64,000 bases of DNA from Labrys sp. WJW (GCF_001676615.1 NZ_LYXZ01000041.1:61554-125553); one strand, 5' to 3'. Numbered from the stretch's first letter, positions 1 through 8,711 are shown. Notes: generated by a model not told the origin, from the letters alone. Translations and numbers: made by a program.

Positions 1-1
1 G

Positions 2-298
2 CGCGCCGCCATCGCCCGGGCGCTGGCGATGAAGCCGAAGGTGATGCTGTTCGACGAGCCGACTTCGGCGCTCGACCCGGAGCTGGTCGGCGAGGTCCTG
101 CGCGTGATGCGCGGCCTCGCCGAGGAAGGCCGTACCATGCTGGTGGTCACCCACGAGATGGGGTTCGCCCGCAACGTCTCCAACCGCGTGATGTTCCTGC
201 ACAAGGGCGAGGTGGAGGCGGACGGTTCGCCCGACGAACTGTTCAAGGAAACGAAGTCCGAACGCTTCAAGCAGTTCATCTCCAGCCAGCATCATTGA
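2..298 (+). CDS. Amino-acid ABC transporter ATP-binding protein (3' part)
   Basis: This is the C-terminal part of an ATPase that powers import of polar amino acids (HisP/GlnQ type). The gene is cut by the window edge; the frame is open from base 2 and starts inside the alpha-helical part that follows the ABC signature (RAAIARALAMKP). Walker B is complete (VMLFDEPTSALDPE), followed by the H-loop histidine in VVTHEMGFA. The ending on a short DELF...RFKQFI tail is usual for this family. It lies upstream of, and on the same strand as, an amino-acid lyase-like gene, so its substrate may be an amino acid. The rest of the transporter must lie before the window. The family call is secure; the substrate is unknown. 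Confidence 0.93.
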   Translation, partial: RAAIARALAMKPKVMLFDEPTSALDPELVGEVLRVMRGLAEEGRTMLVVTHEMGFARNVSNRVMFLHKGEVEADGSPDELFKETKSERFKQFISSQHH

Positions 299-330
299 CG
301 ATCTGGCGCGACGGCAGGTGGGTTGCGGCG

Positions 331-507
331 CCCCTCACCCTTACCCTCTCCCCGTAAGAACGGGGCGAGGGGGCGCAAGCGTTGAATTCGATCCTTGCAT
401 CGCTCATCTCGCCCTACGGTCGGGCGAGACAAGACCTTTTGGGAAAAAGAGCGCGGCATCGAAGTCCCCTCGCCCCGTTCTTACGGGGAGAGGGTAAAGG
501 TGAGGGG
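331..507. repeat. Pair of inverted REP-like elements before the lyase gene
   Basis: A 42-bp element at 331-372 recurs as its reverse complement at 466-507, with a single mismatch. Each copy is also internally palindromic around CCCCGT/ACGGGG. The two arms could fold into one long hairpin with a loop of about 93 bp. The pair fills most of the 268-bp gap between the ABC ATPase and the lyase gene. Such paired palindromes are typical of REP/REPIN-type repeats and could stop transcription or protect mRNA ends. Confidence 0.8.
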
Positions 508-566
508 CTGTGCAACCTCGGCCTCAATTTCTCTATCCCGATACTCCTCCTCGTCCTGGTTTCCCC

Positions 567-2057
567 ATGCCCATCACCCTTGACCGCCCCCTCACCTGGC
601 AAGAGATCGCCGCCATCGCAGAAGGAGCGGAACTCGCCCTTTCCGAGGCCGCCTGGCAGCGCCTCTCCTATGCCCGGGCCATCGTCGATGCCATCGTCGA
701 GCGCGGCATTCTCGCCTATGGTGTGAACACTGGCGTCGGCGGCCTCGCCAATGTCATCGTCGACCGGCCCCAGCAGCAGCACTTGTCGCGCAACATCGTG
801 ATGAGCCATGCCGTCGGCGTCGGTGCCCCTCTCGGCAAGACCGAGACGCGGGCGATCATGGCCGCGGCCATCAACAATTACGCCCATGGCCGTTCCGGAG
901 TCAGGCCCGAGGTCGTCGAGCAGATGCTGGCCCTGCTGGCGCATGACTGCATTCCCGAGGTGCCCTCGCTCGGCTCGGTCGGCTATCTCAGCCACATGGC
1001 CCATATCGCCCTGGTCTTGATCGGCGAGGGCCACGCCGTGCTCGACGGGCAGAGACTGACGGGCAGTGAGACGCTGGCCCGCATCGGGCGCACGCCATTG
1101 GTGCTTGAGGCCAAGGAGGGCCTGAGCCTGGTCAACGGTTCGCCCTGCGTCACCGGCCTCGCCGCGCTCGCCCTGGCTCGCAGCGAAAAGCTGGCCGGCT
1201 GGGCCGACGTCACAGCCGCCATGAGCTTCGAGAACCTGCGCAGCCAGCCTCGGGCCTTCGACGAGGCCTCGCTCGCCTTGCGCATTTCCGTAGGGATGCA
1301 GACAACCGGACGCCACCTGCGCGCCTTGCTCGAGGGCAGCGCCATTCTGGCCGCCGCAGCTGGACGCCAGACCCAGGACCCACTCAGCCTGCGGGCCGTG
1401 CCGCATGTGCATGGCGCGGTGCGCGATGCGCTTGCCGAGATCGGCGCCACCGTCGACCGGGAACTTGCCTCCGTCACCGACAATCCGGCCGTGCTCGGCA
1501 CGCCCGAGGCGCCCGAGGTTTATTCGGAGGCGCATGCCGTGGCGCCCGGAATCGCACTCGCCATGGACACGCTCGCCATTGCGGTGGCCGAGCTGGCGGC
1601 GATGGCGGAGCGGCGCATAGACCGCCTCGTCAATCCGCATGTCAGCAACCTGCCGGCCTTCCTCGCCGTGGGAAGCGGGGTCTCCTCAGGCTTCATGATC
1701 GCCCAATATACAGCAGCCTCGCTGGTGGCGCTCAACCGGCGCCTCGCCAGCCCGGCGAGCCTCGACGGCGGCATCACCTCGGGCCTGCAGGAGGATCATC
1801 TCAGCCACGCTACACCGGCCGCCCTCAAGGCGCTGCAGATCCTCGACAATGCCGAGCATATCCTGGCGATCGAACTCCTGGCCGATGCCCAGGCCTATGA
1901 CCTGCAGGCAGAAGACCTCGCCAAGGCACCGGGCACGGATGCCTTCTATCGCGACGTGCGCACGGCCCTGCCTCCCTATCGCGACGACCGCCCCTTGGCG
2001 GGCGATATCGCCGTCGCGCGCGGGATCATCCGCCGGGCAGACGCCACCGCGGCCTGA
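567..2057 (+). CDS. Histidine/aromatic amino-acid ammonia-lyase family protein lacking the MIO triad
   Basis: A 496-residue member of the HAL/PAL family, whose usual enzymes remove ammonia from histidine, phenylalanine or tyrosine. Family marks are YGVNTG with Tyr51, TDNP, and QDPLSLR with Arg276. In normal members an Ala-Ser-Gly triplet directly after GSVG cyclises into the MIO electrophile. Here GSVG (residues 136-139) runs straight into YLSHMAH, so the triplet is absent, and the tyrosine expected in QDxYSxR is Leu273. The start at 567 (MPITLDRP) is chosen because family homology begins there; an upstream in-frame ATG at 510 lies next to the repeat. The flanking amino-acid ABC gene fits an amino-acid substrate. 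It may be a lyase using other chemistry, or a binding protein or mutase. The fold is secure; the activity is open. Confidence 0.85.
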   Translation: MPITLDRPLTWQEIAAIAEGAELALSEAAWQRLSYARAIVDAIVERGILAYGVNTGVGGLANVIVDRPQQQHLSRNIVMSHAVGVGAPLGKTETRAIMAAAINNYAHGRSGVRPEVVEQMLALLAHDCIPEVPSLGSVGYLSHMAHIALVLIGEGHAVLDGQRLTGSETLARIGRTPLVLEAKEGLSLVNGSPCVTGLAALALARSEKLAGWADVTAAMSFENLRSQPRAFDEASLALRISVGMQTTGRHLRALLEGSAILAAAAGRQTQDPLSLRAVPHVHGAVRDALAEIGATVDRELASVTDNPAVLGTPEAPEVYSEAHAVAPGIALAMDTLAIAVAELAAMAERRIDRLVNPHVSNLPAFLAVGSGVSSGFMIAQYTAASLVALNRRLASPASLDGGITSGLQEDHLSHATPAALKALQILDNAEHILAIELLADAQAYDLQAEDLAKAPGTDAFYRDVRTALPPYRDDRPLAGDIAVARGIIRRADATAA

Positions 2058-2071
2058 GGCGGCTCAGGTTC

Positions 2072-2100
2072 TTTACCCTCCCCTCGATGGGGAGGGTAAA
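2072..2100. terminator. Perfect hairpin between convergent genes, likely two-way terminator
   Basis: A perfect 12-bp stem (TTTACCCTCCCC at 2072-2083, its complement at 2089-2100) has a 5-base loop. It lies between the lyase gene ending at 2057 and the convergent glycosidase gene ending at 2136. The stem begins with TTT and ends with AAA, so it offers only a short U-tract in either direction. Confidence 0.6.
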
Positions 2101-2135
2101 GGAACCCCGCGTCCACCAAGCCAGCTCCCACAAGC

Positions 2136-3419
2136 TCAAGCCGCCCGCTTCACCAGCTCGGCCACCATGGCGGCCGTCCAGGTGAACTGGCCGCCGCCGA
2201 GGCCCTCGCCGGAGATCGGGTCGTAATATTCGGCAAAGCCACTTTCCTCGATCAGGGCCAGGCTGCCGGCCTCGACCTTGGCCGCGGCGTCGGCGAGATT
2301 GCAGCGCCGCAGCCCGTCGGCGATCAGCATGTTGACGATGATCCAGGCCGGCCCGCGCCAATAGCGCTTGGATTCGAAGCGCCGGTCCGCCGGATCGTGG
2401 CTGGCGACGCCGAAACGGGTGCGCTTGCGCCAAGCCTCGATGCGGGCTGCGATGCTCCGTTGTCGCGCTCCGTCACCCAGCCCCGCGAAGACGGGCAGCA
2501 GCCCGCCGATCGAGGGGCTGTCGATCAACTGGTTGGAGACGCGGTCGAGGCAGAGATACTGGCCGAAAGCGTCGCTCCAGAGCGTCTCGAAGGCCGCTCT
2601 GGCCTTGGCGACCCGCTCGCGGGCCCGTGCGGCGATCTCGGGCTCACCCAGCGTCTGCGCAAGGTCGGCGAGATCGCTGTCCGAGCGGATCAGGATGGCG
2701 TTGAAGCCGGGATCGACCACCTTGAAGGGCGAGGCGTCGTGCAGCCTGGCATTGTCCCAACCGAGGCCGCGGAAACGCTGCAGCAGCCAGAGGAAGCGGT
2801 CATAGTCGGCCTTGTGCGGGCGCTGGGCGGAATCGACATGCCTGGTATCGCGCCGTTCATAGGGCTCGACCCCGTCGGTCGGCACGCGCATCATCGCCTC
2901 GTCCCAGTCGATCGAATTGTCGCGGCCGGACTCCCAGGGATGGATGATGGCGACGAGGCCGGTATCCTTGGGGTCACGGCAGGCATAGAACCAGCGATGC
3001 CAGGCATCTGCCTTGGCCAGCAGGGCCTGCGCCTTGCGGCGGGCAAGCGCGCGGTCTCCGGCCTCGTCATGCAGGCGCTTCATCACATAAGCCAGCACCG
3101 GCGGCTGGGTGATGCCGGAGGTCGGCACCGGGCGGCCGGTGCGCCAGACGCCGGGGCCGGGAAAATAGCCGTCGTCGTCGACGTGAAAGACGATGTGCGG
3201 CACCATGCCATCCGGCCATTGATGGTCGAGCAGGGTCTCGACCTCCTGCCAGGCCCTGTTCTCGTCGAGATGGCGCAACCCCAGTGCCGTCAGGCAGGAA
3301 TCCCAGTTCCACTGGAAGGGATAGAGCCCCTTGGTAGGGATGGTGTAGGCGCCGCGATCATTCTCGCGCAGCACGGCAGCCGCCCGCTTGAACGCGGCGG
3401 CACGGTCAAGTCGGCTCAT
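2136..3419 (-). CDS. MGH1/GH63-like glycoside hydrolase
   Basis: A 427-residue cytoplasmic (alpha/alpha)6-barrel glycosidase of the GH63/mannosylglycerate-hydrolase type. Family marks include YPFQWNWDSCLTALG near residue 33, an ESGRDNSIDWDEA segment near residue 165, RYWRGPAWIIVNM near residue 348 and the C-terminal EYYDPISGEGLGGGQFTWTA. The Asp in the DNSIDWD segment and an acid in the EYYDP segment are the expected acid/base candidates by analogy with glucosylglycerate hydrolases. No signal peptide is seen. The gene starts 24 bp after the stop of the LacI gene on the same strand, so the two probably form an operon under the twin operator upstream. The substrate is not proven; glucosylglycerate, trehalose-like sugars or oligosaccharides are possible. 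Confidence 0.85.
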   Translation of the reverse strand: MSRLDRAAAFKRAAAVLRENDRGAYTIPTKGLYPFQWNWDSCLTALGLRHLDENRAWQEVETLLDHQWPDGMVPHIVFHVDDDGYFPGPGVWRTGRPVPTSGITQPPVLAYVMKRLHDEAGDRALARRKAQALLAKADAWHRWFYACRDPKDTGLVAIIHPWESGRDNSIDWDEAMMRVPTDGVEPYERRDTRHVDSAQRPHKADYDRFLWLLQRFRGLGWDNARLHDASPFKVVDPGFNAILIRSDSDLADLAQTLGEPEIAARARERVAKARAAFETLWSDAFGQYLCLDRVSNQLIDSPSIGGLLPVFAGLGDGARQRSIAARIEAWRKRTRFGVASHDPADRRFESKRYWRGPAWIIVNMLIADGLRRCNLADAAAKVEAGSLALIEESGFAEYYDPISGEGLGGGQFTWTAAMVAELVKRAA

Positions 3420-3443
3420 GAAAGGCTCCTTGCGCGTGATCGT

Positions 3444-4487
3444 TCAGTCGATAGGAGCCGGGCCATGGCTGGCCCGAAGCTCGAGCTTTGGCTCCAGCAG
3501 CAACGAGCGGATGCCGGCCTCGCCCCGTTCCACCCGCTCGACCACCATTTCACCGGCAATACGCCCGCTCTCCCGGATGTGCTGGTCGAAGGTGGTCAAT
3601 GGCGGATCGGCGAAAGCTGCCATTGGTACATTGTCGAAACCGATGACGGAAACATCCGCCGGCACGCGCAAGCCCAGCCCCCGACAGGCCTCGAGCACGG
3701 CGAATGCGAGTGGATCGGTCAATGCCACGATCGCCGTCGGCCGGGGCACGAAAGACAGCAGGATGCGAGCAGCAGCCTGGAGGGAGGCTGGGTCATTGGG
3801 CGCCACCCTGGCGACGTGGTCCGGCCGCAACGGCAGGCCGAGCTCCTTTAAGGCCCGCTCCAGGCCGCGGCTGCGGAAATGGGCAAAGGTATAGGCGACG
3901 TCGGGCATGACCAGGGCGAAGCGCCGGTGGCCGAGGCGGGCCAGCAGGCGCGCCAGGCCGTCCAGCGCCTTCTCGCCATCGGTGTCGAGCCAGGAATAGG
4001 GGCCGGGAGCATCGATCAGCCGGCCATGGGCAACGAAGGGAATGCGCCGCGCTATCAGGACGCGGGCCCGGGCATCGTCGACGGTGAGGCGATTGATGAC
4101 GATGCCGTCGGCCTGCGAGCCGTCCACCATGTTGCGCAGGACCTGCAGCTCGTCGCGGCTTTGGGAACTGGCGGCCAGGAAGAGATCGCGTCCCAATTCG
4201 GCAAGGCTGTCGGCAAGGCCGAGCAGGAACTCGCCGACAAAGGCGTCCGTGACCTGGCCCGCCGGCTGCGGCAGCATCATGCCGATGGCGTTGGAACGCC
4301 CCGAGACCAGCATGCGTCCGGCGCGGCTGGCGACATAGCCATGCTCCCGGGCCGCCTGGACCACCCGCTCCCGCGTCTTCTGGGAAACGTCGGAATAGCC
4401 GCCGAGCGCACGCGAGACCGTCGGCACCGACAGGCCGAGCACCCTGGCGAGTTCCTTGAGCCCGATCGCCCGCGACGTTTCACTCAC
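3444..4487 (-). CDS. LacI-family transcriptional repressor
   Basis: A 347-residue LacI/GalR repressor. The N-terminal helix-turn-helix and hinge are clear (IGLKELARVLGLSVPTVSRA at about residues 8-27), followed by a periplasmic-binding-protein-like effector domain with VSVIGFDNVPMAAFADPPLTT near residue 285. It would bind a sugar or sugar derivative and release DNA. Two palindromes ideal for this family sit just upstream of its start (4503-4512 and 4521-4534), implying autoregulation and control of the downstream glycosidase gene. Confidence 0.95.
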   Translation of the reverse strand: MSETSRAIGLKELARVLGLSVPTVSRALGGYSDVSQKTRERVVQAAREHGYVASRAGRMLVSGRSNAIGMMLPQPAGQVTDAFVGEFLLGLADSLAELGRDLFLAASSQSRDELQVLRNMVDGSQADGIVINRLTVDDARARVLIARRIPFVAHGRLIDAPGPYSWLDTDGEKALDGLARLLARLGHRRFALVMPDVAYTFAHFRSRGLERALKELGLPLRPDHVARVAPNDPASLQAAARILLSFVPRPTAIVALTDPLAFAVLEACRGLGLRVPADVSVIGFDNVPMAAFADPPLTTFDQHIRESGRIAGEMVVERVERGEAGIRSLLLEPKLELRASHGPAPID

Positions 4488-4500
4488 CGCTTTTTCTCTT

Positions 4501-4534
4501 CAAAAACGTTTTGAATAAATCCAAAACGTTTTGG
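4501..4534. promoter_or_regulatory. Twin LacI-family operators
   Basis: AAAACGTTTT at 4503-4512 and CCAAAACGTTTTGG at 4521-4534 are palindromes with the central CG typical of LacI/GalR operators. Their centres are 20 bp apart, about two helical turns, so two dimers could bind the same DNA face. They lie 16-47 bp upstream of the lacI start. Confidence 0.8.
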
Positions 4535-4660
4535 TCAATGTCAAGCGCTGTCATGCCGGGATATCGGCCCCGCTGCCACAGGCCGCCCTCCAGCGTCGTC
4601 CCGCCTCAGCGAGCATTCGCATCGGGGTCGGGGGCACGGGCGGCGGTGATCGCCCGCTCC

Positions 4661-4750
4661 GGTAACCCAGGTCACGGTAACCCAGGTCACGGTAACCCAG
4701 GTCACGGTAACCCAGGTCACGGTAACCCAGGTCACGGTAACCCAGGTCAC
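4661..4750. repeat. Six perfect tandem copies of a 15-bp unit
   Basis: The unit GGTAACCCAGGTCAC is repeated six times without any mismatch. Both strands stay open in several frames because the unit is a multiple of three, giving Gly-Asn-Pro-Gly-His or Val-Thr-Trp-Val-Thr repeats, but no convincing gene context supports translation. There are no spacers, so it is not a CRISPR. It lies 63 bp before a DUF2569 gene. Confidence 0.95.
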
Positions 4751-4812
4751 TTGGGCCGGCCCTCAGCCGATGCTATGCATGAAGGACTTTAAGAAGGCGA
4801 TGGTGGCATCCC

Positions 4813-5352
4813 ATGGGCATCGCAAACGAACACCGGCCGGCCTCACGGGCACATATTGCGGGGCCTGTCGGCATCGGAGGCTGGCTCATCCTGCCCCTGC
4901 TCGATATCCTCATCAATCCGTTCTATTCGGCCTATGAGATCTATTCCACACTGACCGATTGGAACCTGCTCGGCCCCTTCGTCGGCGGCGCGGAGGATGG
5001 CCGCCTCGAAGCAGCGCGGCTGCCGCTTCTCGCCTACGCCTTCACATCGGTCGTCAGGGGCGCGCTCGCCGCTTATTGCCTTTATCTGATGCTGAAACGC
5101 TCGCCCCAGACACCGAGATGGATGATCATCTATTATGCGGTGGAACTCGTGCTCGGCTTCCTGGATTTCTTTCTCTATCGGACGGTGGAGAACATGCTGC
5201 AGCAGGCAAATCCACAGGACTATTGGGTCCTGCCCTTCATCGCCGCCATCTGCCTGATCTGGATCGCTTATTTCCGGCGCTCCCGGCGAGTGGCGAATAC
5301 GTTCCGGTCGCCGGAGGAGGCCGCCATGCAGCTCGGCGAGATATTCTCGTGA
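4813..5352 (+). CDS. DUF2569-like membrane protein, copy 1
   Basis: A 179-residue integral membrane protein of unknown function. The N-terminal GPVGIGGWLILPLLDIL (residues about 17-33) is the DUF2569 signature, followed by three further hydrophobic segments and a conserved tail AYFRRSRRVANTFR. The gene at 22042 has the same opening and tail, so the two are paralogues. The hexamer repeat lies just upstream and an exported protein follows 79 bp later. No catalytic residues are recognisable. Confidence 0.75.
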   Translation: MGIANEHRPASRAHIAGPVGIGGWLILPLLDILINPFYSAYEIYSTLTDWNLLGPFVGGAEDGRLEAARLPLLAYAFTSVVRGALAAYCLYLMLKRSPQTPRWMIIYYAVELVLGFLDFFLYRTVENMLQQANPQDYWVLPFIAAICLIWIAYFRRSRRVANTFRSPEEAAMQLGEIFS

Positions 5353-5431
5353 GGTGGGAACGATTGCCCCTGCCGGGTGCGTTTTCTCCGAGAGCAATTG
5401 CCGGCACGGACCGCCGGCCCGAGGAGAGACG

Positions 5432-6358
5432 ATGACCATGACCATGACGCACCGATCGTTCTGGCCTGGCCTGCTGGCTGCATGGTTGCTGTTGGGCGCG
5501 CCAGCCCTGGCCCAGACTGCCGCGCCGGGTACCGAGCAGGGCTGTCGCGACCTGCTGGCCGCCTTCTCCAAGGCTCACTCCCTCAGCCTCACGGCCGAGA
5601 AGGTCGGAGCCAAAGGAGCGAAGGGCTGCCTCTTCGGCAATCTGCGTTCGGAGGCCAAGCCGACATCGTTCACCATCGATACGGTCGATGTCGATACGAT
5701 CGAGCCCGATCCTGCAGACAGCGGCAAGCTGCCGCTGACTCTTCGCCTGACGGCTGCAGGAATGCGTCTCTCCGGCAGTTCGGGCGATGCCGCCCAGGAC
5801 TACATGCTGCAGCTCTCGCGCGACCCGCTCGCCTTCTCCATCGACTATGAGCTGGACACGACGAGCAAGACGCTGAAGCTCACCGCGTTCACCTTCAACA
5901 CGCGGCATGGGGCACTCAGCGCCTCCGCCGAAATCGCCCGTTTCGACCCCACGGCGTCTGAGGGGCAATCGAAGACGATCGTCACACGGACGGCCCTGAA
6001 ATCCCTCGAATTCAGCCTGCAGGACGAGGAAGGCGAGATCCAGCGCCTGCTTCTCCTGCCCGTCGGCTACACCTTGCTTCGCGGCTCGGCCGACCCTGCA
6101 GCCCGCCTGAAGCAGATCAAGGACCAGGCCGCGGCCTGGCTGCGCATCACCCTGAGCCTCACCAACATGCCCCCGGCGCAGGTCGAGGACACCATCGCCG
6201 CGCTGACGGATTTTCCCAAGGCGACCAAGCCCTTCTATCTGTCGGTCAAGCTACCCCAGCCGGTGGGGGTCGACGACGTCTTCCGCATCATGATCGGCGG
6301 CGCCACGCCCGGCGAGCTGTTCCCCGACGGATGGATCAACCTCACTTACGGGAAATAG
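5432..6358 (+). CDS. Secreted protein of unknown function
   Basis: A 308-residue protein not recognised beyond its export signal. The start at 5432 is supported by GAGGAGAGACG just upstream; a start at 5354 would add 26 residues before the signal. The N-terminus MTMTMTHRSFWPGLLAAWLLL ends at GAPALAQ, a good signal-peptidase I site near residue 25. The mature part is rich in TLKLTAFTF-like beta-strand patterns and has one early cysteine pair (CRDLL and KGCLFG). It is probably periplasmic, and may be co-transcribed with the preceding membrane protein gene. Confidence 0.7.
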   Translation: MTMTMTHRSFWPGLLAAWLLLGAPALAQTAAPGTEQGCRDLLAAFSKAHSLSLTAEKVGAKGAKGCLFGNLRSEAKPTSFTIDTVDVDTIEPDPADSGKLPLTLRLTAAGMRLSGSSGDAAQDYMLQLSRDPLAFSIDYELDTTSKTLKLTAFTFNTRHGALSASAEIARFDPTASEGQSKTIVTRTALKSLEFSLQDEEGEIQRLLLLPVGYTLLRGSADPAARLKQIKDQAAAWLRITLSLTNMPPAQVEDTIAALTDFPKATKPFYLSVKLPQPVGVDDVFRIMIGGATPGELFPDGWINLTYGK

Positions 6359-6387
6359 GGAACGGTTCTGCTCGCCGAACTCTTTCC

Positions 6388-8652
6388 TCACGCCACCGGG
6401 AAGGGTTCGTCCTCCAGGAAGCGCTTCAGGACGTTCCAGGTGATCCTGGAGACGTTGTTGTCGTAGTTGTTGTGGCTAAGCGAGCCGCACCAAGCGATCG
6501 AGGAGGTCGCGAACAGTGCACCGCCCGACGGCGTCTCGCCGAAGGCAAGATCGGCATGCACGCGCGGATTGGTGTCGCCGCCGATATTGGGCGGCACCAC
6601 GCCGAACTCCTCGTTGACCAGGAGCATCATCGGCGAATGGTCGACCGAAGAAGCCAGGCGCAGCATGTTGGGCGGCGATCCCAGATCCGTGGCCAGGCAA
6701 TCGAGCTCGATGCCGGCCGCACCGCCGCCGATCAGGCCGAAATCGCCGATGATCTCGTCGGGAACGCCTTCGAAGATGAAGGCAGCACGGGGATTGTCGG
6801 CGTCGGGCGCGCGGCGATACGGGCTGGAGACGTCGAAGCCCTGAGCGATGAAGCCGACGCCGCAGATCACATTGGGCGCCCGGCCGATGCGTCGCCACAG
6901 CCCGCCATATTCGCCGTTGAAGGACTGGTAATATTCGCCCGGCTCGGCGATCCAGGTGCGGATGCCGTCCTCGGCCCGGCGCAGCTCGATCACGCCCGGC
7001 AGGGTCTGGTGATAGGCGATGCGCCAATACCAGCCATTGCCGCCCATATACATCAGCCGGCCGCCGCGATCGATCCAGGCCTTCATCGCATCCCACATTC
7101 GGGTGGAATGATATTCGGGGTGGGTGCCGGTGATGACCACCTGGTAGTCCCGCAGCAGCTCGTAGCCGTCCTCGTGCAGGTCCTCGTCGGTGATGACGTC
7201 GTAGTCGACGCCACGGAAATCGAGCCAGTCATAGAGATGGGTATCGGCATTGTACTGGTAGAGGGCCGAACCGTGCCCGCCGAGCCAGGAATGGTAGCGC
7301 GGCGAGAAATTGAGCACGGGCCTGAGGCGGCTGGAATAATGCACACCCGAACCGTCGGCATGGCAGTCATAGAGCGAGCCGCCAAGTTCGGGATGCTCGT
7401 AGAGATAGACGTCGGAATGGCCGAAGGTGAGGAGGCGGTTCATGGCGAGCTCGGCGCCGCGCGCGGTGATGTGCTCGCCATGATTGGCATAGGCCATGTA
7501 GGAGGCCGTCGGGGCCAGCATGGCGAGTTTTGGGCGTGAGCCCTTAGGGCGGCGCCGCGGCGGACGCACGAAGAAGGCGATGTAGTTTTCGCGCGTCACC
7601 GTCTCGTCGCTGTCGCCGCAGGTGACATGCAGCGCATAGGGGCCGCTCTTCAGGCCATCGGGAATGACGAGGCTGACGGAGGTCTCCCAGCCCGCATCGT
7701 AGAGATCGTCGTGATGGAAGTGGATGGCGCCGTAATGCTCCGGCTTGCGATTGAAGTCATGTTCCTCGCCGGTCCAGTTCCAGCCCTTCATGCCGCGGGT
7801 CGGCAGATGGACAAGCTCGCCGTGATGAAGCGACGGGCCGATGTCGACGGCCTGGGTCGAGCCGATCTCCTGCGAAAAATCCCACTGCGCGATGATCTTG
7901 GCCTTCAGGGCTACCGGCTGAGGCGACAGCAGCAGTGCCTGATGTTGCTCAGGGGCATGGAAACCGGCCAATAGGATGGGTCCGTCGATCTTGCCGTCGA
8001 AATGCTCGGCCACCGTGCCGTCGGCCAGGCGGCAGCCCGCCAGCATGAAGGGGGTCTCGACTGAAGGCAGCGACACCGCCAGGCTGGTTTCCTCGAAGCC
8101 CGCATCGAAGACATGGGCATAGGGTTTCACAGGCCGTTGGGAGAGCATGACACGGCCGCTAGCGGGATCGATGGCCACGGCGATCGCATACCATTGGCGC
8201 ACCAGCATGCCGTCATGCAGCGCGACTTCGGCCATGCGTCCCGGCCCATCGCCGACAGCCACGGCCAGGCGCCCCCCTTCCAGCATCCGGATGCGGAAGC
8301 CGCGCTCGCTGACCGGGTCCCATTGCGCGGCGATGGTCTGCGGCCCGCGCGACGGCAGGGTCGGCCACAGCATGGCGAAGAAGGTGAAGGGCTCGGCGCC
8401 AAGCGCAGGCACGCTATCAGCCTGCATGTAGGAGCCCGCGTCGATGCGCTGGGGACGGCCGGGGTGACGTCCGTCTATATCGGTCGGCACATGGGGGAAT
8501 TTCAGGCCCGGTCCCTCGGGATTGCAGTCGCCATGCCGCACGCGCACCAGCCGGGCGTCGAAGCCATCCCCTTCCTCGAGCGAGATCTTGAAGGCGATGG
8601 TCTCGCCGGGGGCAACCGAATAGCGGTCGGGATAGCCGGTGATTTTCAGCAT
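6388..8652 (-). CDS. N,N-dimethylformamidase-like large subunit
   Basis: A 754-residue protein resembling the beta (large) subunit of dimethylformamidase, an iron enzyme that hydrolyses DMF to dimethylamine and formate. It opens with an Ig-like domain (ITGYPDRYSVAPGETIAFKIS), then a lectin-like domain (about residues 90-270), and ends with a GATase-like domain containing MAYANHGEH, VVITGTHPEYHS and LMYMGGNGWYW. The known enzyme holds iron with two tyrosines and one glutamate; several Tyr and the Glu of THPEYHS are candidates, but I cannot map them for sure. The small-subunit-like gene lies upstream on the same strand, separated by a REP pair. Placement among sugar genes makes another amide substrate possible. 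Confidence 0.82.
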   Translation of the reverse strand: MLKITGYPDRYSVAPGETIAFKISLEEGDGFDARLVRVRHGDCNPEGPGLKFPHVPTDIDGRHPGRPQRIDAGSYMQADSVPALGAEPFTFFAMLWPTLPSRGPQTIAAQWDPVSERGFRIRMLEGGRLAVAVGDGPGRMAEVALHDGMLVRQWYAIAVAIDPASGRVMLSQRPVKPYAHVFDAGFEETSLAVSLPSVETPFMLAGCRLADGTVAEHFDGKIDGPILLAGFHAPEQHQALLLSPQPVALKAKIIAQWDFSQEIGSTQAVDIGPSLHHGELVHLPTRGMKGWNWTGEEHDFNRKPEHYGAIHFHHDDLYDAGWETSVSLVIPDGLKSGPYALHVTCGDSDETVTRENYIAFFVRPPRRRPKGSRPKLAMLAPTASYMAYANHGEHITARGAELAMNRLLTFGHSDVYLYEHPELGGSLYDCHADGSGVHYSSRLRPVLNFSPRYHSWLGGHGSALYQYNADTHLYDWLDFRGVDYDVITDEDLHEDGYELLRDYQVVITGTHPEYHSTRMWDAMKAWIDRGGRLMYMGGNGWYWRIAYHQTLPGVIELRRAEDGIRTWIAEPGEYYQSFNGEYGGLWRRIGRAPNVICGVGFIAQGFDVSSPYRRAPDADNPRAAFIFEGVPDEIIGDFGLIGGGAAGIELDCLATDLGSPPNMLRLASSVDHSPMMLLVNEEFGVVPPNIGGDTNPRVHADLAFGETPSGGALFATSSIAWCGSLSHNNYDNNVSRITWNVLKRFLEDEPFPVA

Positions 8653-8711
8653 GGGGTGGGACCTCGGATGGCAAGATTATTCAGATGAGGCGGAAGCGCG
8701 CCGCGTGTTTG

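Noticed and set aside
4661..4750. CRISPR array
   Set aside because: The 15-bp units are contiguous with no spacers, and no cas genes are present.
4511..4792. Small collagen-like Gly-Asn-Pro-Gly-His repeat protein
   Set aside because: The repeat reads open on both strands simply because 15 is a multiple of three. There is no ribosome-binding site or family support, and the frame starts inside the LacI operator region.
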